64,000 nt of DNA from Devosia sp. (GCF_028290625.1 NZ_JAQGJM010000024.1:62001-126000), one strand, 5' to 3'; shown: positions 45,506 through 55,030, counted from the stretch's first letter. The notes: a model not told the origin generated them from the letters alone. Numbers and translations: made by a program.

Positions 45506-47218
45506 TCAGCCCATCCACTGGCTGACCGGCGCCTGGGCGTCCTGCAGCGGCTGGGTAATGATATCGACCAGGGTCGGACCATCGTGGCGCACGGCTTCGC
45601 GCAAGGTCGCGGCGAGCTGGGCCGGGTCGCTCACCGAATAGGATTTGACCCCATAGGCGGCGGCGACCCTGGCGTGGTCGGTGCGGGAAAAATCAACCGA
45701 AAAGTAGCGCTGGTCGTAGCCGGCCTTCTGGCTCGCCTTGATCCAGCCGTAGACGGCGTTGCTGAACACGATCATGGTCAGCGGCACGTTCTTGCGGACG
45801 ATGGTTTCGAGCTCGCCGACAGTGAAACCGAAGCTGCCATCGCCCATCAAGGCGACGACTTTGCTCGACGGGCTGGCGTACCAGGCGCCGACTGCCGCCG
45901 ACATGGCATAGCCCAGCGCGCCGTGGGCGCGGTTCGTGATGAAATGGCGGCCCGGCTGCTTCAGGTTGAAATAGGCCGCGACGTAGGGGCATGGCGTGCC
46001 GGGATCGGCGACGACGATGGCGTCGGGCGGCAGCACGCGGTTAAGTTCGGCAATGATGCGCTCGGGGCGGATCGGGGTTTCGAGGCTTTCCGCCAGCGGC
46101 AGGAACTGCGCACGCCTAGCGGCTTTAGCTGTTGCTACGGCGGCGGTGCCATCAGCGGCCAGTGGATTGCCGTCGGCAATATTGTGCCGAACGGTCGCAG
46201 CCAGCGCAGCGAGCGCCAGCTTGGCATCGGCGACGATGCCGACCGTCGTCGGATAGTTGGCGCCGATCACCATGGGATCGATATCGATGTGGACGATGGT
46301 GGTGCCACGCTTGGGAAAGCGCCAGTTTTCCGTGGTCGTCGAGCCGGCGCGGCAGCCGATGAACAGCACCAGATCGGCGGCAGCCACAATTGCCCGCGTG
46401 GCCATCACGCCGCCATTGGCGCCGACGACACCGGCATTGAGCGGGTGGCTGTCAGCCAGCGCGCCCTTGCCGCTGACGGTGGTGCAGACGGCCATGTTGA
46501 GCAGGGTCGCCAAGGCATCCAGTTCGGCGGTGGCGCCAGCTGAGATCACGGCGCCACCGCAGATCACCACGGGATTGGCCGCACGAAGGAGCAACTCGGC
46601 CGCGGCATCGACGGCCGCGGTATCGGGGGCGCTACGGCGCGCCGGAGCCGTGGCATGGGCGGGGTCAGCCCACAGATCCTCATCGTCGCGCAGGGTCTGT
46701 TTCTGCACGTCATAGGGCAGGCAGATATGGGCCGCGCCTGGGCGGCCGGTGGTCATGGCCCGGAAGGCAGTGCGCATGATGCCCGGCACCTGATCGGGCA
46801 GGTCGATCGTGCCGTTCCACTTGGTCACGGGGCGGTAGAGCGCCTGCTGATCCAGCTCGGTCAGCGGGTAGCGACCACGCGAGGTCACCGGCACGTCGGA
46901 GGTAATGCCCAGCACCGGCACGGAGGATTCATTGGCCTCAGCCAGTCCGGGCAATAGATAGGTCGCCCCGCCCCCACTCGGGCCTTCGCAGACGCCCACC
47001 CGGCCCGATACGCGCGCATAGCCATCGGCCATGTAGGAGGCGCTGCGCTCGTCGCGGGTCAGGATGTGTTCGATGCCGTGATCGAGGCGGTACAGCGCAT
47101 CGTAGAGCGGCAGGCTGGTATCGCCACAGAGGCCAAACACATGCTTGACGCCGTGCAGTTGCAACATGCGCACCATGGCCTCGGCGCCATTGGGTGCATT
47201 GGCCTTGGTGTCGCTCAT
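45506..47218 (-). CDS. Thiamine diphosphate enzyme, acetolactate-synthase-like (1)
   Basis: 570 residues. Three ThDP-enzyme domains are visible: pyrimidine-binding with catalytic Glu E57 (TRDERSASYMADGYARV), a central domain, and the PP domain with GDGSFGFTVGELET and VFSNAVYG (Asn-rich Mg/ThDP motif). There is no small (IlvN) subunit nearby. Carboligase or decarboxylase activity on a 2-keto acid is likely; acetolactate synthesis is only one option. It ends the TctC-leuB side of the organic-acid cluster, 13 bases after the LeuB-like gene. Confidence 0.85.
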   Translation of the reverse strand: MSDTKANAPNGAEAMVRMLQLHGVKHVFGLCGDTSLPLYDALYRLDHGIEHILTRDERSASYMADGYARVSGRVGVCEGPSGGGATYLLPGLAEANESSVPVLGITSDVPVTSRGRYPLTELDQQALYRPVTKWNGTIDLPDQVPGIMRTAFRAMTTGRPGAAHICLPYDVQKQTLRDDEDLWADPAHATAPARRSAPDTAAVDAAAELLLRAANPVVICGGAVISAGATAELDALATLLNMAVCTTVSGKGALADSHPLNAGVVGANGGVMATRAIVAAADLVLFIGCRAGSTTTENWRFPKRGTTIVHIDIDPMVIGANYPTTVGIVADAKLALAALAATVRHNIADGNPLAADGTAAVATAKAARRAQFLPLAESLETPIRPERIIAELNRVLPPDAIVVADPGTPCPYVAAYFNLKQPGRHFITNRAHGALGYAMSAAVGAWYASPSSKVVALMGDGSFGFTVGELETIVRKNVPLTMIVFSNAVYGWIKASQKAGYDQRYFSVDFSRTDHARVAAAYGVKSYSVSDPAQLAATLREAVRHDGPTLVDIITQPLQDAQAPVSQWMG

Positions 47219-47231
47219 GGCACTCTCCGGC

Positions 47232-48296
47232 CTAGTTCAGCGCATTGACGATGATATCGCCGGCCTCGCGCGTGCCGCTGACACTATCGCCCTTCCGGGC
47301 AATGTCGCCAGTGCGCAAGCCATCGGTCAGGGCCTTGAGCACCGCTGCCTCGACCCGGTCGGCCTCGGCCGGCAGGTCGAAGCTGTGCCGCAGCATCATG
47401 GCGGCCGACAGTATGGTGGCAATCGGGTTGGCCATGTTCTTGCCCGCCAGATCTGGGGCCGAACCGTGGATCGGCTCGTAGAGGCCGAACTTGCCCTCCC
47501 CCATCGAGGCGGAGGGCAAGAGCCCAATCGAGCCAGTGAGCATCGAGGCCTGATCAGACAGGATGTCGCCAAACAGGTTGGGTGTCAGCATGACATCGAA
47601 CTGGGTCGGATTGCGCACCAGCATCATCGCCGCCGAATCCACCAATTGATGGGTCAGCGCCACGTCCGGATATTGCTTGCCCACGGCAGTCACGACTTCG
47701 CGCCACAGGCCCATGGTTTCGAGCACGTTGGACTTGTCGATCGAACACACCTTGCCGCGGCGGGTGCGCGCAGCCTGAAACGCCACATGGGCGATCCGCT
47801 CGATCTGGCTCTCGGTGTAGCGCATGGTATTGGTGCCGACGCGCTCGCCGTCCTCGATCGTGATGCCGCGCGGCGTGCCGTAATAGATGTCGCCATTGAG
47901 CTCGCGGATGATCAGCAGGTCGAGCCCAGCAATGATTTCCGGCTTGAGGCTCGACGCGTCCTTGAGGGCATCGAATAACGTCACCGGGCGCAGATTGGAA
48001 AACAGCCCGAATTCCTGCCGCATCTTGCGCAGAGCGAAGCCGGGCTTCTTGTCCTGGGGCAGATGATCGAATTTGGGGTCGCCGACGGCGCCGAACAGGA
48101 TGGCGCCCGAAGCGCGCACCACAGCCAGGGTTTCCTCCGGCAGCGGATTGCCGAACAGGTCGATTGCCGTGCCACCAACCGGGGCTTCGGTGAAATCGAA
48201 TTTCAGCCCCGGCCGTTCCAGCACCTTGAGCACCTTGACCGCCTGCGGCACGATTTCCAGACCAATCCCGTCGCCGGGCAATACCGCGACCTGCAT
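47232..48296 (-). CDS. 3-isopropylmalate dehydrogenase-like decarboxylating dehydrogenase
   Basis: 354 residues from ATG 48296. It has the [12 protein letters not shown] start, the [15 protein letters not shown] substrate loop, [12 protein letters not shown] and [28 protein letters not shown], all LeuB-like. Tartrate/D-malate dehydrogenases of the same fold differ in the loop, so LeuB or a close relative is favoured. In this cluster, without leuACD, it may act on an imported 2-alkylmalate-like acid. An attenuator-like hairpin separates it from tctC. Confidence 0.82.
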   Translation of the reverse strand: MQVAVLPGDGIGLEIVPQAVKVLKVLERPGLKFDFTEAPVGGTAIDLFGNPLPEETLAVVRASGAILFGAVGDPKFDHLPQDKKPGFALRKMRQEFGLFSNLRPVTLFDALKDASSLKPEIIAGLDLLIIRELNGDIYYGTPRGITIEDGERVGTNTMRYTESQIERIAHVAFQAARTRRGKVCSIDKSNVLETMGLWREVVTAVGKQYPDVALTHQLVDSAAMMLVRNPTQFDVMLTPNLFGDILSDQASMLTGSIGLLPSASMGEGKFGLYEPIHGSAPDLAGKNMANPIATILSAAMMLRHSFDLPAEADRVEAAVLKALTDGLRTGDIARKGDSVSGTREAGDIIVNALN

Positions 48297-48315
48297 GTCA
48301 ATTCCTGATATAGGC

Positions 48316-48349
48316 ATAAAAGAAATGGCCGCCCGCGAACAGGCGGCCA
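48316..48349 (-). terminator. Rho-independent terminator/attenuator after tctC
   Basis: On the minus strand TGGCCGCC-TGTTCGCG-GGCGGCCA (48349-48326) forms a perfect 8-bp stem and is followed by TTTCTTTTAT (48325-48316). It lies 14 bases past the TctC stop and should cut most read-through into leuB. Confidence 0.8.
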
Positions 48350-48362
48350 CGCCGATCGATAC

Positions 48363-49334
48363 TTACTTCGGCAGCGCCGCCGTCAAGGCCGTGAGGCGCA
48401 CGATTTCGCTGTCCCAATATGCGCCGTACTGGGTGTGGTCCATGTACTTCAGTTCCAGACCCTGATCCTGCACGCGCTTGATCATCTCGGGATCGGCGGC
48501 CATCTTGCCGATCGCGTCGCTGAGGGCGGTCGCTGCGGCTTCGGGCGCACCGGCCGGCAGGGCGAAGCCGCGCGAGGTACCCGAATAGATCTTGAAGCCG
48601 GATTCTTCGGCCGTCGCGACGTCAGGCATGAAGGTGCTGCGCTTGTCGTTGAACACGGCCAGCACGCGGATACGACCATTGGCCACCTGCGCGGTGAAAT
48701 CGCCGACGCTGCCCTGAACGGCGGTGATGTTGCCGCCCATCAGGTCGTTGAGCGCGAGGCCCGAGTCATTGTGGAACACGGGGGTGAACTTGACCCCGGC
48801 GGCCTGCTCGATGCCGATGACGTCGAGATGTTCGCGGCCACCCGGCCCGGTAACGCCAACGGTCAGCTCTTCGGGCTTTTCCTTGGCGGCGGCGATGAAG
48901 TCGGCCAGCGTCTGGTACGGGCTGTCGACCTGGACGGCGATTGCGCCGGGATCATAGGCGAAATTGGCGACAGGGATGAAGCTGTCGCGATTGAACTGAG
49001 CGCCACGCGCCGCGTCCATCGACAGGGTGATGACGGTGGGCAGCGAGGTCAGCCCGAACGTGTAGCCGTCCTTGGGCGCATCGGCCAAAGCCTGCATGCC
49101 GACCTGAAGGCCGGCGCCCGGCAGGTTGACGACCTGATAGCTATTGCCGGGGAATGCGGCTTCGAGGCCGCTCGTGACCAGGCGACCGGTGATGTCCGCG
49201 CCGCTCCCGGCAGTAGCGGCGACGATCACCGAGCTGCGCTTGTTGGCTTCGGGGTAAGTCTGGGCCTGTGCGGCGGTGACACCCGCCACGATCAGGCATG
49301 CGCCGGCCAAAACGGCGGCAAATCGCTTCGTCAT
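48363..49334 (-). CDS. Tripartite tricarboxylate transporter receptor (TctC/Bug type)
   Basis: 323 residues with a Sec signal (to AQAQ, about 24) and a strong GGAGGAAAAT ribosome site. Bug features are VNLPGAGLQVGMQAL, GYTFGLTSLPTVI and VGVTGPGGREHLD. It binds a carboxylate in the periplasm and delivers it to TctAB encoded upstream. It has its own promoter (49400-49430), so it can be made in excess of the membrane subunits. Confidence 0.92.
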   Translation of the reverse strand: MTKRFAAVLAGACLIVAGVTAAQAQTYPEANKRSSVIVAATAGSGADITGRLVTSGLEAAFPGNSYQVVNLPGAGLQVGMQALADAPKDGYTFGLTSLPTVITLSMDAARGAQFNRDSFIPVANFAYDPGAIAVQVDSPYQTLADFIAAAKEKPEELTVGVTGPGGREHLDVIGIEQAAGVKFTPVFHNDSGLALNDLMGGNITAVQGSVGDFTAQVANGRIRVLAVFNDKRSTFMPDVATAEESGFKIYSGTSRGFALPAGAPEAAATALSDAIGKMAADPEMIKRVQDQGLELKYMDHTQYGAYWDSEIVRLTALTAALPK

Positions 49335-49399
49335 ATTTTCCTCCCGGAAGATGTTGCGGGTGCGTCACGTTCTGAACTGACGCTTGACCCTTGAGTAGA

Positions 49400-49430
49400 G
49401 TTATACAACTGGCATTGAGCCATTTGTCAA
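49400..49430 (-). promoter_or_regulatory. Predicted promoter of tctC
   Basis: Minus strand: TTGACA (49430-49425) followed by TGTATA with a 17-base spacer, or TATAAC with 19. It is about 70 bases upstream of the TctC start. Confidence 0.6.
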
Positions 49431-49465
49431 CCAATATGAACCAATCTACTATTGGCTCATATTGG
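49431..49465. promoter_or_regulatory. Phased CCAAT/ATTGG array upstream of the tctC promoter
   Basis: CCAAT begins at 49431 and 49441, and ATTGG at 49451 and 49461, each exactly 10 bases apart and symmetric about 49448. CCAATATGAACCAAT and ATTGGCTCATATTGG match as a 15-base inverted repeat with one mismatch. It abuts the -35 box and overlaps the last codons of the upstream gene. The placement fits an activator or FadR/GntR-type operator. Confidence 0.55.
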
Positions 49466-50339
49466 CGTAGTGCCGATCGGCCTGCATGAAGCCATCGAGC
49501 CCCAGCAGCGCGCTGCGCTGGTCGAGGCTCATCATCCGATCTGGATAGAATTCGTGCACGCCGCCGGTGCGGGCGAGCGAGGCCATCAGTTCCTGCATGG
49601 CGTGGAGCGCGGTCTTCTGCAGCGCGCCCGGATAGGTGACGATGCCATAGCCCATGGCCGCCAATTCGGGATGCGTCAGCAGCGGCGTCTTGCCGCCTTC
49701 GGCCATGTTGGCCATCAGGGGCACTTTAAGGTCGGCCAATGCTGTCACATTGCCAGCCAATTCGTCACGCGAAAGGGGCGCTTCGATGAAAATGCCATCA
49801 GCCCCCGCCGCCACATAGGCCCGCGCCCGCGCCAAAGCGCGCTCCGGCCCCTCTATCGCCCGCGCATCGGTGCGGGCGATGATCAGCAGGTCCGGATCGG
49901 TCCGAGCATCGGTGGCGGCCCGCAGCTTCTGCACCATCTCGTCGACCGGGACGACGTCCTTGCCGGCGAAGTGGCCGCAACGCTTGGGCGCCACCTGATC
50001 CTCGAGGAACAGCGCGGCGACGCCGGCACTTTCAAACGCCCGCACCGTGCGCTGTACGTTCAAAGGGTTGCCATAGCCGGTATCGCAATCGGCGATCACC
50101 GGCAGGTCGGCGGCCTCGACGATTGCCCGTGTGACGTTGAGGCTTTCGGTGAAACTTAGCAGCCCAATATCTGGGACGCCGAGCGCACTTGCCGCCACCC
50201 CGGCCCCCGACACCATCATGGCCGGGAACCCCGCCTGCTTGACCAGCAGCGCGCTCAGGCAATCATAGACGCCGGGGGCGAGCACGCAGGCGCCCTCGCC
50301 TAGCAGTTTCCGCAGCGTAGCCTTGTGGGTCTGGCTCAT
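49449..50339 (-). CDS. Isocitrate lyase / PEP mutase family enzyme
   Basis: 296 residues from ATG 50339, preferred over a longer start that overlaps tctA. The Mg site ADCDTGYGN (83-91) and catalytic-loop Cys KRCGH (119-123) place it in the methylisocitrate lyase / oxaloacetate decarboxylase / 2,3-dimethylmalate lyase group. It cleaves or decarboxylates a hydroxy- or keto-diacid. It follows tctA by one base, so it probably acts on the imported acid. A dialkylmalate or citramalate-type substrate is a reasonable guess. Confidence 0.88.
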   Translation of the reverse strand: MSQTHKATLRKLLGEGACVLAPGVYDCLSALLVKQAGFPAMMVSGAGVAASALGVPDIGLLSFTESLNVTRAIVEAADLPVIADCDTGYGNPLNVQRTVRAFESAGVAALFLEDQVAPKRCGHFAGKDVVPVDEMVQKLRAATDARTDPDLLIIARTDARAIEGPERALARARAYVAAGADGIFIEAPLSRDELAGNVTALADLKVPLMANMAEGGKTPLLTHPELAAMGYGIVTYPGALQKTALHAMQELMASLARTGGVHEFYPDRMMSLDQRSALLGLDGFMQADRHYANMSQ

Positions 50340-50340
50340 C

Positions 50341-51852
50341 TCAATCCACCGCATCCGCGCCCAATACGGCGCTGCGCCGCCTCACCTTGCCGCTCCATAG
50401 CGGCATGGTGAGAATAATGATGGCGATGACCAGCAGCGAGATCGACAGGGGGCCACGCACCAGGATTTCGAGGCCCCCGCGCGAAATGCTGAGTGCCTGC
50501 CGCAATGCGCCTTCCATCAGCGGCCCCACGATCATGGTCAGAGCCAGCGGCGCCATCGGGAAGTTGAGCTTGCGCAGGATAACGCCGAGCAGGCCGAACA
50601 GCAGCATGACCCAGACGTCGAAGGGGTTGTTGTTCACCAGGAACGTGCCCAGGCAGATGAACATGATGATCAGCGGATTGAGGATCTTGAGCGGGATCTG
50701 CAGCACTTTCACCCACATGCCGACCAGCGGCACATTGAGCAGCAGCAGCATGAAATTGCCCACGATCATGCTGGCGATGATCGGCCACACCACCTGGGGA
50801 TGCTGCGAGAACAGCAGCGGGCCGGGGGTCAGCCCGTTCATGATGAAGGCTCCGAGCAGGATCGCCACGCTGGGCGAGCCGGGAATGCCCAGGGTGAATA
50901 GCGGGATCAGCGCCGCATTGGCATGGGAATTGTTGGCGGTTTCCGGGCCGGCGACGCCCTCGATCGCACCCTTGCCGAAGCGTTCGGGATGGCGCGAAAC
51001 ACCCTTTTCGACCGCATAGGACAGGAACGAGGCCAGCGCCTGCGTGGTGCCTGGGACCAGACCAAGGAAGAAGCCCAGCACCGTGCCACGGGCGATCGGC
51101 ATGCCGGAATCCTTGAACTCCTGCTTGCTGGGATAGAGCGCCTTCATCGACACATTGGCGACTTTGCCAACCGGGTTTTGCGAGGCCAGCAGCACTTCGG
51201 AGAGGCCGAACAGACCCATGACCACGGGGACGAAGTCGAGACCACCCAGCAACGGCGTCAGCCCGAAGGTAAAGCGCGGCATGCCCATGGTGGGATCGGA
51301 CCCAATCACGCCGAGCATCAGGCCGAATACGGCCATGGCCAGAGCGCGCAGCATGGACTCGCCGGCGAGCAGCGACAGTGTCGCCAATCCGACGGCAAGA
51401 AGCGCGAAGAATTCCGGCGGGCCGAAGCGCAGCGCTACGTCGGTCAGCAGTGGTGCGATCAGCACCAGTGCCAGCACCGCGCAGGTTCCGCCGACGAACG
51501 AGCCGATGGCGGCGATACTCAGCGCCGCGCCGGCCCTGCCCTGCTTGGCCATCGCCGTCCCATCGAGCATGGTAACCACCGAGGCCACCTCGCCCGGCAC
51601 ACTCAGCAGCACGGTCGAGATCGTGCCGCCATAGTAGCTGCCATAGAAAATGGCCGAGAGCATGATGATCGCGCCGGTTGGGTCCATTCCATAGGTGATC
51701 GGCAGAAGGATCACCATGCCGCCGGCCGAGCCGATGCCCGGAAGCACGCCGACCAGCGTGCCGACGAGGCAACCAATCAGCGCATACATCAGGTATTCGG
51801 GCGTCAGCGCGGTGCCCAGACCCGCGACGAAATAAGAGAGTGTGTCGAGCAT
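50341..51852 (-). CDS. Tripartite tricarboxylate transporter large membrane subunit (TctA)
   Basis: 503 residues from ATG 51852, one base after the tctB stop; an upstream extension of 32 residues runs into tctB and is rejected. The family GIGSAGGMVILLPITYGM and GLVPGTTQALASFLSYAVEK motifs and about 10-12 hydrophobic segments are visible. It is the main transport subunit and works with TctB and the TctC receptor. Confidence 0.95.
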   Translation of the reverse strand: MLDTLSYFVAGLGTALTPEYLMYALIGCLVGTLVGVLPGIGSAGGMVILLPITYGMDPTGAIIMLSAIFYGSYYGGTISTVLLSVPGEVASVVTMLDGTAMAKQGRAGAALSIAAIGSFVGGTCAVLALVLIAPLLTDVALRFGPPEFFALLAVGLATLSLLAGESMLRALAMAVFGLMLGVIGSDPTMGMPRFTFGLTPLLGGLDFVPVVMGLFGLSEVLLASQNPVGKVANVSMKALYPSKQEFKDSGMPIARGTVLGFFLGLVPGTTQALASFLSYAVEKGVSRHPERFGKGAIEGVAGPETANNSHANAALIPLFTLGIPGSPSVAILLGAFIMNGLTPGPLLFSQHPQVVWPIIASMIVGNFMLLLLNVPLVGMWVKVLQIPLKILNPLIIMFICLGTFLVNNNPFDVWVMLLFGLLGVILRKLNFPMAPLALTMIVGPLMEGALRQALSISRGGLEILVRGPLSISLLVIAIIILTMPLWSGKVRRRSAVLGADAVD

Positions 51853-51853
51853 C

Positions 51854-52390
51854 TTACAATCCGATCGCGGACAGCGCGCCGTAGGGCGCGGGCGGCAGGT
51901 AGACATGCAGCCAATTGGAGAAGGCGTAGGACGCGCCCAGCCCGCCACCCAGCGCCACGGCCAGCGCCATCAGCACATGCACGCGATTGACCAGCAGCAA
52001 CACCAGCAACACGACGAACATCGAGAGCACGAAGCCGAGCGGCACCACGGTGAGGGCAAAGAACCCGACCATGACGAAATTGATCGCCATCTGCGCGCTC
52101 GCGGCGGGTTCGGGGATGATCATGTCCTCAAACACGACCGGCATCTTGGACACGAAACTTGCAATCACCGACGCCGCTGACAGCGCGATCAGCAGCAGGC
52201 CGAGCCAGAACGGGAAGAAGCCCGGACCCGGGCCAACCGGCGTGTAATAAGACAGTGCCAGTGACTGGACGACGACATAAAGGCCCAATGCAATCAGCAC
52301 GATGGAGACGCCGCGTTGCAGCGTTACTCCAAGCCGATTATTGGCAGCCACCGCCGCGGGGTCGGGCGGCAGCTCCTGTTCGAGTGTCAT
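51854..52390 (-). CDS. Tripartite tricarboxylate transporter small membrane subunit (TctB)
   Basis: 178 residues with four hydrophobic helices: near 28-45, 60-80 (FFPFWLGLLLIALSAASVIASF), 105-130 and 135-160. TctB-type PVGPGPGFFPFWLG is present. The gene lies 84 bases after the ThDP-enzyme gene and one base before tctA. A GC-rich small hairpin (CGGGCCTGGCCCG) lies in the 84-base gap. Confidence 0.9.
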   Translation of the reverse strand: MTLEQELPPDPAAVAANNRLGVTLQRGVSIVLIALGLYVVVQSLALSYYTPVGPGPGFFPFWLGLLLIALSAASVIASFVSKMPVVFEDMIIPEPAASAQMAINFVMVGFFALTVVPLGFVLSMFVVLLVLLLVNRVHVLMALAVALGGGLGASYAFSNWLHVYLPPAPYGALSAIGL

Positions 52391-52473
52391 TGCATTCTCC
52401 TCAACCTGCGAGCTTTGCCAGGTCGGCGGCGGAATATGCTTCCGTCTCTGCCCCGGGCCAGGCCCGATAATAC

Positions 52474-54189
52474 TTACGCCTGTGCGGCCTCTGCCGCACG
52501 TTGCCGCTCTGCTGCGGCTGACCTCAGTTTGGTCAGCGTGGTACGCACGCTGATCGCCTCGGGGTCGGTAATCAGTTCGATCAAAGCATTGCCCGGCGCC
52601 GCCAAAGCCCGCTCCAGCGCCGCGGCGAAATCCTCCGTCCGCTCGACGCGTTCGGCGGGAATCCCGTAGGCTCCGGCCAGCGCGGTGAAATCGGGATTGA
52701 CGATGTCGGTCCCCACTTTACGACCAGGAAATTCGCGCTCCTGATGCATGCGGATGGTGCCGTAAATGCCGTTATTGACCACGATGAACAGCACCTTGGC
52801 GCCATATTGCACCGCGGTGGCCAGCTCCTGGCCATGCATCTGGAAACACCCATCGCCTGCCAGCGCCAGTATCCGCTGGCCCGGATTAGCAACCGAAGCC
52901 GCGATCGCCGCCGGCACGCCGTAGCCCATGGCCCCGGAGGTCGGCGCCAGTTGCGTGCGATACTGCCGGAATACCCAATGCTTATGCAGCCAGCCGGTAT
53001 AATTGCCGGCGCCCGAAGCCACGATAGTGTCTTGCGGCAGGCGCTGGCGCAATTGGGTAATGACCTGACCCAAATCGACGGCAGCGCTGGTCGGCTGGGG
53101 GACGAGGCTTGCCTCATAATCGGCGCGCGCGGCGCGCACCCAATTTTTGCGGACCGCGCTGGCGATGGCGGGCAGGCCAGCCAGCGCGGCCGCCACCAGG
53201 CTCGGCGCCGCGTTTATAGCGAGGTCGGCCTGATAGACGCGTCCGAGCTCTTCGGGATCGGAATGGATATGCACCAGCGGCTTGCCGATGCGTGGCGGCT
53301 TGAGCGCCGCATAACCCGCAGTGGTCATTTCGCCCAGCCGCGGCCCCAGGGCCACGACCAGATCGGAGGCCGCCAGCCGCGCCATCAGGCTCGGTTCAGC
53401 GCCAATGGTGAAATGGCCGACATAGTTGGGATGGGTATTGTCCACATAATCCTGACAGCGCAGTGACACAGCCACCGGCACGTCATGGGCTTCGGCGAAG
53501 GCCAGCAGTTCAACGCCGGCCTGCCCGGTCCAGCCACCGCCGCCGAGGATCAGCAGCGGCTTTTCGGCCGCATGGATCATGGCGGCGAGCTTGTGGATAT
53601 CGCTGCTTCGCGGCGCGGCCGGAATTGGTTCAGCACGCAGGCCGATTTCGATATCGCCGGCCACCAATTCGCTCAGCATATCTTCCGGCAGCGACAGCAC
53701 CACCGGGCCCGGCCGTCCGGCCATGGCCGTCTGGAAGGCGCGATGGACATATTCGGGAATGCGGCGCGCATCGCTGATTTCGGCTGCCCATTTGGCCAGC
53801 GGCGCGAACATGGCGGGGAAGTCGACTTCCTGGAAACCCTCGCGATCCTTGATCTCGCGCGATACCTGCCCGATGAACAGCACCATCGGCGTGGAATCCT
53901 GAAATGCTGTGTGTACGCCCGTCGAGGCATTGGTTGCACCTGGTCCGCGGGTGACGAAGCAAACGCCGGGCCGACCGGTCAGCTTGCCATGGGCTTCGGC
54001 CATGTTGGCGGCGCCGCCTTCCTGGCGGCAAACCACCAAGTTGAACTCATCCTGGCGATCGTGGAAGGCATCGAGGACGGCAAGATAGCTTTCGCCGGGA
54101 ACGCAGAAGACCTGGTCAACGCCCTGTTTATGCAGGCATTCGACCAGCAATTGTCCGCCAGTCCGCGCCAAGCCGGCCGTTAACGCCAT
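52474..54189 (-). CDS. Thiamine diphosphate enzyme, acetolactate-synthase-like (2)
   Basis: 571 residues from ATG 54189, after GGGAGGGG; the 36-residue upstream extension lies in the promoter region and is rejected. Catalytic Glu is E57 (CRQEGGAANMAEAHGKLTG), and the ThDP motif is GDGCFQMHGQEL with VVNNGIYG. It is first in the TctBA-lyase operon. The two ThDP enzymes bracket the cluster and both lack a regulatory subunit; their sequences differ clearly, so they probably take different keto acids. Confidence 0.87.
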   Translation of the reverse strand: MALTAGLARTGGQLLVECLHKQGVDQVFCVPGESYLAVLDAFHDRQDEFNLVVCRQEGGAANMAEAHGKLTGRPGVCFVTRGPGATNASTGVHTAFQDSTPMVLFIGQVSREIKDREGFQEVDFPAMFAPLAKWAAEISDARRIPEYVHRAFQTAMAGRPGPVVLSLPEDMLSELVAGDIEIGLRAEPIPAAPRSSDIHKLAAMIHAAEKPLLILGGGGWTGQAGVELLAFAEAHDVPVAVSLRCQDYVDNTHPNYVGHFTIGAEPSLMARLAASDLVVALGPRLGEMTTAGYAALKPPRIGKPLVHIHSDPEELGRVYQADLAINAAPSLVAAALAGLPAIASAVRKNWVRAARADYEASLVPQPTSAAVDLGQVITQLRQRLPQDTIVASGAGNYTGWLHKHWVFRQYRTQLAPTSGAMGYGVPAAIAASVANPGQRILALAGDGCFQMHGQELATAVQYGAKVLFIVVNNGIYGTIRMHQEREFPGRKVGTDIVNPDFTALAGAYGIPAERVERTEDFAAALERALAAPGNALIELITDPEAISVRTTLTKLRSAAAERQRAAEAAQA

Positions 54190-54216
54190 ACCATCCCCTC
54201 CCTGGGTGATCCAATT

Positions 54217-54230
54217 CCGGATTAATCCGG
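54217..54230. promoter_or_regulatory. Perfect palindrome near the ThDP-enzyme start
   Basis: CCGGATTAATCCGG is a perfect 14-base palindrome, 28 bases upstream of the ThDP-enzyme ATG and within the divergent GntR spacer. The same spacer has CCAAT at 54211, 54242, 54294 and 54310. It is a candidate operator. Confidence 0.5.
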
Positions 54231-54346
54231 CCATTTCTGGACCAATAGCGTCTCGCCGGAATGGTTGCAAGCTTGTTTTCGCCAGTGTAAGTGCCAATAT
54301 GGCGATGAACCAATTCGATTTGCCGCGATCAGGCGACGAGGAAAAT

Positions 54347-55030
54347 ATGGGTACCAGAGCGGCATCGGACGGCAGCAGCCAGGCGATTTATGAAGACTTG
54401 CACCGGCGCATTGCCGAAGGTGCATTGATGTCGGGCGCAAGGCTGCCGACCGAGCGCGAACTGGCGATCCAGTATGGCGCGGCCCGCAACACCGTGCGCA
54501 AGACCATGGTGCGACTGGTGGCGGAGGGGCTGATCGAGCGCCATGTCGGTCGCGGCAGCTTCGTCACTGAGCCAAAAGCCGCTAATAACAATGTCGATTC
54601 GGCCGCCTCGCGCTTTCAGCTCAATGAATTGCTCGAAGCGCGCCTGCTGTTTGAGCCGGCGCTCGCCGCTCTCGTGGTCGAGCGCGCCAGCGATGACGAT
54701 CTGGCGGCATTGGAAAACAAGCTCGATGTGCTGCGCGCGGCAAAAAGCTGGTCGGAGTTCAAGGAAGCCAAATACGCGCTGCATTTCGCCATCGTGGCGC
54801 TCTCGCACAACAGTTTTCTCGAATTCGTCTTCAGCGAAATCATCGCCGCCCGCCGCGCCGTTGCCTGGCGTCGGCCGGGACCGGCCGTACCCTTGTCGAT
54901 GGTGCATGACGTGGCCATTGCCGAGAACGTGGCCATCGTCGCGGCGCTGCAGGATCGTAACGAGAAACTGGCCGCCGAGCTGATCAAAGCGAACCTGTTG
55001 CGGGTGTTCCTGTCGCTGTCGGGAACTTAA
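54347..55030 (+). CDS. FadR-type GntR regulator of the organic-acid cluster
   Basis: 227 residues from ATG 54347, after GAGGAAA; ATGs at 54299 and 54305 are possible but lack a ribosome site. The winged helix lies at about 10-75 (LPTERELAIQYGAARNTVRKTMVRLVAEGLIERHVGRGSFV in order), and the FCD domain follows. The usual EH and final His metal ligands are replaced by Asn (AENVAIV, KANLLRV), so metal binding may be lost. It diverges from the ThDP-TctBA operon and is its likely regulator. Confidence 0.85.
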   Translation: MGTRAASDGSSQAIYEDLHRRIAEGALMSGARLPTERELAIQYGAARNTVRKTMVRLVAEGLIERHVGRGSFVTEPKAANNNVDSAASRFQLNELLEARLLFEPALAALVVERASDDDLAALENKLDVLRAAKSWSEFKEAKYALHFAIVALSHNSFLEFVFSEIIAARRAVAWRRPGPAVPLSMVHDVAIAENVAIVAALQDRNEKLAAELIKANLLRVFLSLSGT

